Below are positions 59,928 to 64,000 of a stretch of DNA of 64,000 bases, in pieces; positions within the stretch are counted from its first letter, which is position 1; every line of letters begins with the position of its first letter. The stretch spans positions 2,701,501 to 2,765,500 of the forward strand of contig NC_092572.1 in the NCBI RefSeq assembly GCF_037975245.1. Reading direction: 5' to 3'. The stretch is from Apostichopus japonicus (taxonomy: Eukaryota > Echinodermata > Holothuroidea > Aspidochirotida > Stichopodidae). Below the pieces are notes generated by a model that was given only the letters and a program-made list of their open reading frames with translations, had not been told where the DNA came from and searched no databases. A program made the position numbers and the translations under genes.

Positions 59928-60310
59928 GGTGTTGTGGTCAAGTGGTTAAGGAAGTGGACTTGTGATCTAAGGATTACAGGTACGAGCCCTGGCCAGATCA
60001 TTGCCTTGTGTCCTTGGGCAAGGCATTTTATCTCCATTGACTCTCTTCACCTAGATGTATAAATGGGGACTTGCGAGATGACTTGTTAATTAGTTGCGTG
60101 CGCTGTTTTGTGGCTTCACCCTATGGGAAGTCCCCCAGGGGACATGTGGCTGTGGTGCACTGCGGTGCCCCTGTAGAGATTTTTTGAAATGTGCACACTT
60201 TGATGTGTACAGTAGGTGTGACAAGTTACCAATGACCAGGGTGAGGTACAGCGCTGCAAGACTTTATTGTGAGTTGCGCTATAAGAACTGTTAATTATTA
60301 TTAATTATGC
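59928..60310 (+). mobile_element. tRNA-derived SINE
   Basis: The 5' part carries an A-box-like TGGTCAAGTGGTTAAGG and, about 40 bases on, a B-box-like GGTACGAGCCC, the split polymerase III promoter of tRNA-type SINEs. The body ends GTTGCGCTATAAGAACTG followed by TTATTATTAATTA repeats. Confidence 0.8.
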
Positions 60311-60987
60311 TTATTATGAATAGCGTACAAAAAAACTTTTGTAAAAAAGAATCATTTGTTACATTAATTAATATGCCTAGATGATACTGTGTAGGGTTTT
60401 ACTGTACCTATTTGCTCAGGTACTTACAGTATTAATGAAGTCACCCTAGGGGCATATAGTGCCATGGTCACTTTATCCCAACGTCCCGATAACACTAATT
60501 TATACAGTTAAGGGACCTATTAGAACATAAGACCTTTATTGACGGAGTTTTGGAAATTCCATGACATTACCCTATGTGGCAATCAGTGAAACCAGGAATT
60601 GTTAAATATTTCCTATGTGACTATGTCTGTAATTTGGTGCTCCATGTAACATCTATGTGCACATACAGTCTGAGGCATGAATAAAGCTTTACCTCTGGTT
60701 TATACTTACATTAAATACCACAGACTTGTTGTTTCCATTGCTTGTCCAAAACATGCAGTACAGAGAGTAACATGCAAACTTGAAGCGTGCTAGTAATCAT
60801 TGTGCGCTTTTCAAATTTGAAGCAAAAATGTGACATAAACTTACCCAATAAACTTTACCAAGAAATGGCAATAACTTGCAAAGTCATGTACAAATCCAGT
60901 TACCAAAGTGATTTCTTTTGTGCTAGCTTACTCACATCTGCCAGACTTATTTTTGTGTACGAAGAAAATAATGAACAGGTATATCGC

Positions 60988-61205
60988 ATACAAAAAAGTC
61001 CTGCAGGAATCCTATAGGATTCCTGTATATGGAACAGGATTCCTTCCAAACGTACAAGAATCTTTCATATGCATGCAGGATTCCATGATGCATACAGGAA
61101 TCCTTCATAAGCATGCAGGATGTGGCCAAATCCTGGCATAAATCCTGCAGGATCCTGCATAAAATCCTGCAGGATCCTGCAGGATTTTATGCAGGACTTT
61201 TTATA
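60988..61205. repeat. TCCTGCAGGA iteron foldback
   Basis: At least ten copies of TCCTG/CAGGA half-sites, several joined as TCCTGCAGGA palindromes. The outer flanks AAAAAAGTCCTGCAGGA and TGCAGGACTTTTTATA are an inverted pair, so the block as a whole is a foldback. Confidence 0.78.
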
Positions 61206-62807
61206 CCCAAGTTAATGTTTTATATCTGTCTTATTAAACTTGCTGTATTTGCATTAACTTAATATAATTTAACTAATTTAAGATCATGTAAGTGCATTCC
61301 AAGGGCACTTCTCTCTTTTAAAAGGCGTAGCTGATGGTTTTTTCGACATCCTCTAATCTGTTCACATTTATGTTCCATTGAATATTTACGCTTGTACCAT
61401 TGATGTATGGCACATTGTAGTGTTTTCTTTTGGGACTCTGCACAACTTGATCAAACCTAGCACTTGTAGACAAGGAATTTGCTCTTTTTTTGGCAGAAAT
61501 TACTAATCGCTCCCATGACAGCAGGTCACCCTGTGACGTACATGTGTGGAAAACTTTTGACCAAGCTATAGACTTCAGCACTACACTGAGCTGATACAAT
61601 TCTCTGTTACACTGTTAAAATCATAATGCCAACGAATTGTGTAGTACTGTACTTAGCAGGTTGCGAAACCACTTCTGAAAACCAAAATTTAAGTTTCTTT
61701 TTGTTTCCCAGTCATCAAACCGGCGAGAAACAATGCAGGCTTTGGATTAATGTTGTAAGTAGCACGTGAAAAGACTTTCTCGCTCCAGGGGTTTCCCACT
61801 GTCTGCAAGCAATGTATGTTCAGCGCACTTCCACACAAACACGTTCTATAAGCAATATTGTCTACACAGTCTCCAAACGTCTCCCTAATCTTGATATATA
61901 TATACAGTAAAGTCATTTCCCACAATTGCCTGTTATACTAATGTGCATACTCAATTATTTATATTGAGCCATGATTTACGGCATAGGTGCAGGAAAAAAA
62001 GCTCATTTTACAAAAGAGTACATTGCTACACAAATAGGCCGGCAGCTGTGTGACTTAGTTCTCTTTAGTACTGTAGAACCAATGACATGACACTACGCAC
62101 AGAGCTTATTAGAGATGCACACTGACACGTACAGACAATACGTATTGTAGGCATGTATACTGTAAATATGTACTGAGACGGTAACAGTTTTCGCATTTTT
62201 TAACTTTTGAAACTCTAATACATGGAATATGGAATCTATCAGGCATTCTTTTTTACAGTGGTGTTCCCTTTGCTTAGTGTATAGCTTTTGTGGAGTTGTG
62301 ACTTTCTGAAAGCCTTACAAATGGCAGCGAGACTGAGACATATCCAAAAGCTTATATTTCGTGGATTCAATTAATATTGCATCCACTGACTCGAAACTAA
62401 TTGCAATCACGATTAATTGCAACAACCAATGAAGATATACCCAAGATGTCGACATATTTCACAAGGTAGGCATTTCAATTGCGGCAAGACCGCGATATCG
62501 TATGGCGCAGTATGTATACTGGCCTACAATAGCAGCGAATCTTACGAAATATGACCAGACATTGAGGCAGTTTTCTTAACCATAATTTACTTTTAATTGA
62601 AGAACAGCTACCCAAAATATGTTGACAAATGTGTTAACAATTCTTACAACCATTTCATTTTCTTGTAGCTGCATGCTTATTGGAAGAGTGAAGTTAATAA
62701 ACGGTTCTCTCTCTTGCAAGTACATTGTTATTGTTTCACGTTCACGGTTCACTTGTTTTTTCTCGCCTCCAGCTATGCATTTTAAAGTAAACTGCATCAT
62801 GCAGGGC

Positions 62808-63262
62808 TCAAATTTAACAGTCGTCTGGGACGACTAAAATTCATACATGTCTGACAATCTGAAACCCTGCTGAGGTTGTCCGATATCTAGATGACTATCA
62901 TTTGCTGTAAGTGTTTAACAATTTGAACAAAACTTGGAAAGTCCCTATTGTTTAATTTCAAAATCTGCCCCAAGAATGTCATAGTATTTTGTTGGTATCA
63001 GCCCCCCTCCCACCTCCTTCTCCCATTCATATTAGGAACAAGAAATAAGTTACATTTTGGTACCCTCTGTAATATCGGGAAATCTGACACTTTAGCTGTA
63101 TGCACACCGATTGCTTTCTACCTCACGGCCGACCATACATATGACAAGCTACTGTAGTTGGTGTACAACATGTACAGTATGCAGTACTACAGTATACTGT
63201 GTATGTGGGCATACCACATGTTCCTTTATGTTGCTGCAATGTACGTGCTGTATAGTAGTGCT
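62808..63262 (+). mobile_element. Dispersed element, partner of 41530-42012
   Basis: It starts CAGGGCTCAAATTTAACAG and shares ordered blocks with the reverse complement of 41530-42012 up to TTATGTTGCTGCAATGTACG. No coding capacity. Confidence 0.6.
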
Positions 63263-64000
63263 TCTAGTTGTAATCGATTAATCGCCAGTAGTCTCGATTA
63301 CACTTTGGAAATTTGATTAAGCAAGCTAAAATCCTAATTTGCGATTACACGAATACTAGGTCTCACTACTCATAATCTGCTTTTGAAAATACAACTTGGT
63401 AATGTATACCTATCAAAAACAACAATAAGCAGTTTAGCAAAAGTATACTGTACATACAGGTTCTCGCGATTCTACACTAGCACTGTGCTGTGTTTAAAAT
63501 CGGCAAGCACCTGCTCCGGTTAGATTCATGTGCATTTGCCTGTCAGTAATATGCTTGTTCTGCAGTGCAACATTCAGTCCTAGCAATGTTTAATCGCAAA
63601 TTTGTAAGTTATTAATCTTTTACGATTGCCAAAGTATTTGTCATTTCTTCAAACATGTTTACAGTTACCTCATTACTGGCCAGGTTCACATAAATGAAAA
63701 AGAAAATGTCTGATAGAGAGTGTCGATTGATGTGTAATTTAATTTCAATGTGCAAAATATGTGCCTGCTATCGTGCTAGGCTAGAGTCAAGCCTAGAACT
63801 ACTTTGCACGTCCTTCCACAGCAAACTAAATATAATTAACATGACACTGCACAGTTACAAGGTGTTACATGCATCTATTCATTGTTTGCGCGTTCGCTTT
63901 AATTAGTGATAGTAGTTACATAGTAGCTTCTTAGATTCATTCGAAAAAATTTATGAATTGTTGTAGATTGAAAGTTGTTCACAGTTTTGGTAGATGTCCT

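Larger units (their letters stand above)
57695..64000. other. Upstream flank of gene 2
   Basis: No convincing coding exon was found on either strand. The region must hold the gene 2 promoter, but no core promoter can be defended by eye. It is rich in mobile-element remnants, listed separately. A minus frame at 61318-61599 is open but resembles nothing I recognise. Confidence 0.5.

Noticed and set aside
59928-60010. A functional tRNA gene
   Set aside because: A- and B-box-like sequences are present, but the cloverleaf is degenerate and a SINE body and A/T-rich tail follow.
61318-61599. Minus-strand 93-aa open frame upstream of gene 2
   Set aside because: No motif, no signal peptide and no clear splice partners; kept only as an unresolved frame in the flank description.

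Overview
The window is AT-rich animal DNA with many short phase-compatible exons, long introns, microsatellites, CR1/L2-like LINE pieces, hAT-like MITEs and a tRNA-derived SINE. HYR (hyalin-repeat) modules combined with immunoglobulin domains suggest a marine deuterostome, most likely an echinoderm (possibly a sea cucumber). The organism call is inference. Both recognisable genes are on the minus strand, so transcription runs from high to low coordinates. All exon models were built by hand from splice signals and reading phase, with no transcript or database support.

Gene 1 (22509 to 1267, 19 coding exons, 1081 aa) is a receptor-tyrosine-kinase-like type I membrane protein: signal peptide, six Ig or Ig-like exons, one transmembrane helix, a juxtamembrane region with a YEPM motif, and a complete kinase fold whose catalytic residues are replaced. 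The HRD position reads HPS, the catalytic-loop Asn is Ser, DFG reads DFT, and the glycine loop is eroded. The beta3 Lys, alphaC Glu, APE and DVWAFG motifs are kept. This pattern fits an intact receptor pseudokinase better than a decayed gene, because every exon is open and in phase.

Gene 2 (57694 to 27035, up to 30 coding exons, 960 aa) starts with a signal peptide and a V-type Ig domain, followed by three near-identical HYR-like exons, a transmembrane helix and a long cytoplasmic coiled coil. The coiled coil is built from six copies of an 83 bp + 43 bp exon pair. Each pair adds 126 bp, which is 42 residues or exactly six heptads. Five of the pairs lie in nearly identical tandem genomic units of about 1.14 kb (42.4-47.9 kb), and the HYR exons lie in tandem units of about 0.8 kb. 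The receptor has therefore grown recently by tandem duplication on both sides of the membrane. Downstream come charged micro-exons, a short hydrophobic exon and a cysteine-containing C-terminal module that I do not recognise. These last four exons could instead be a separate secreted-protein gene.

Between and around the genes: 1-1266 is 3' flank with minisatellites. 22510-27034 is intergenic, with a duplicated 170 bp block and a large palindromic microsatellite. 57695-64000 is upstream flank holding a hAT-like MITE, a tRNA-derived SINE, a TCCTGCAGGA foldback and a dispersed element that recurs inverted inside gene 2. Introns carry two LINE remnants (one split by a hairpin MITE), a Penelope-like remnant, foldback elements and tandem repeats. 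The two genes share orientation and an Ig ectodomain made of phase 1-1 exons, which fits a locus of cell-surface recognition receptors. That functional reading is inference.
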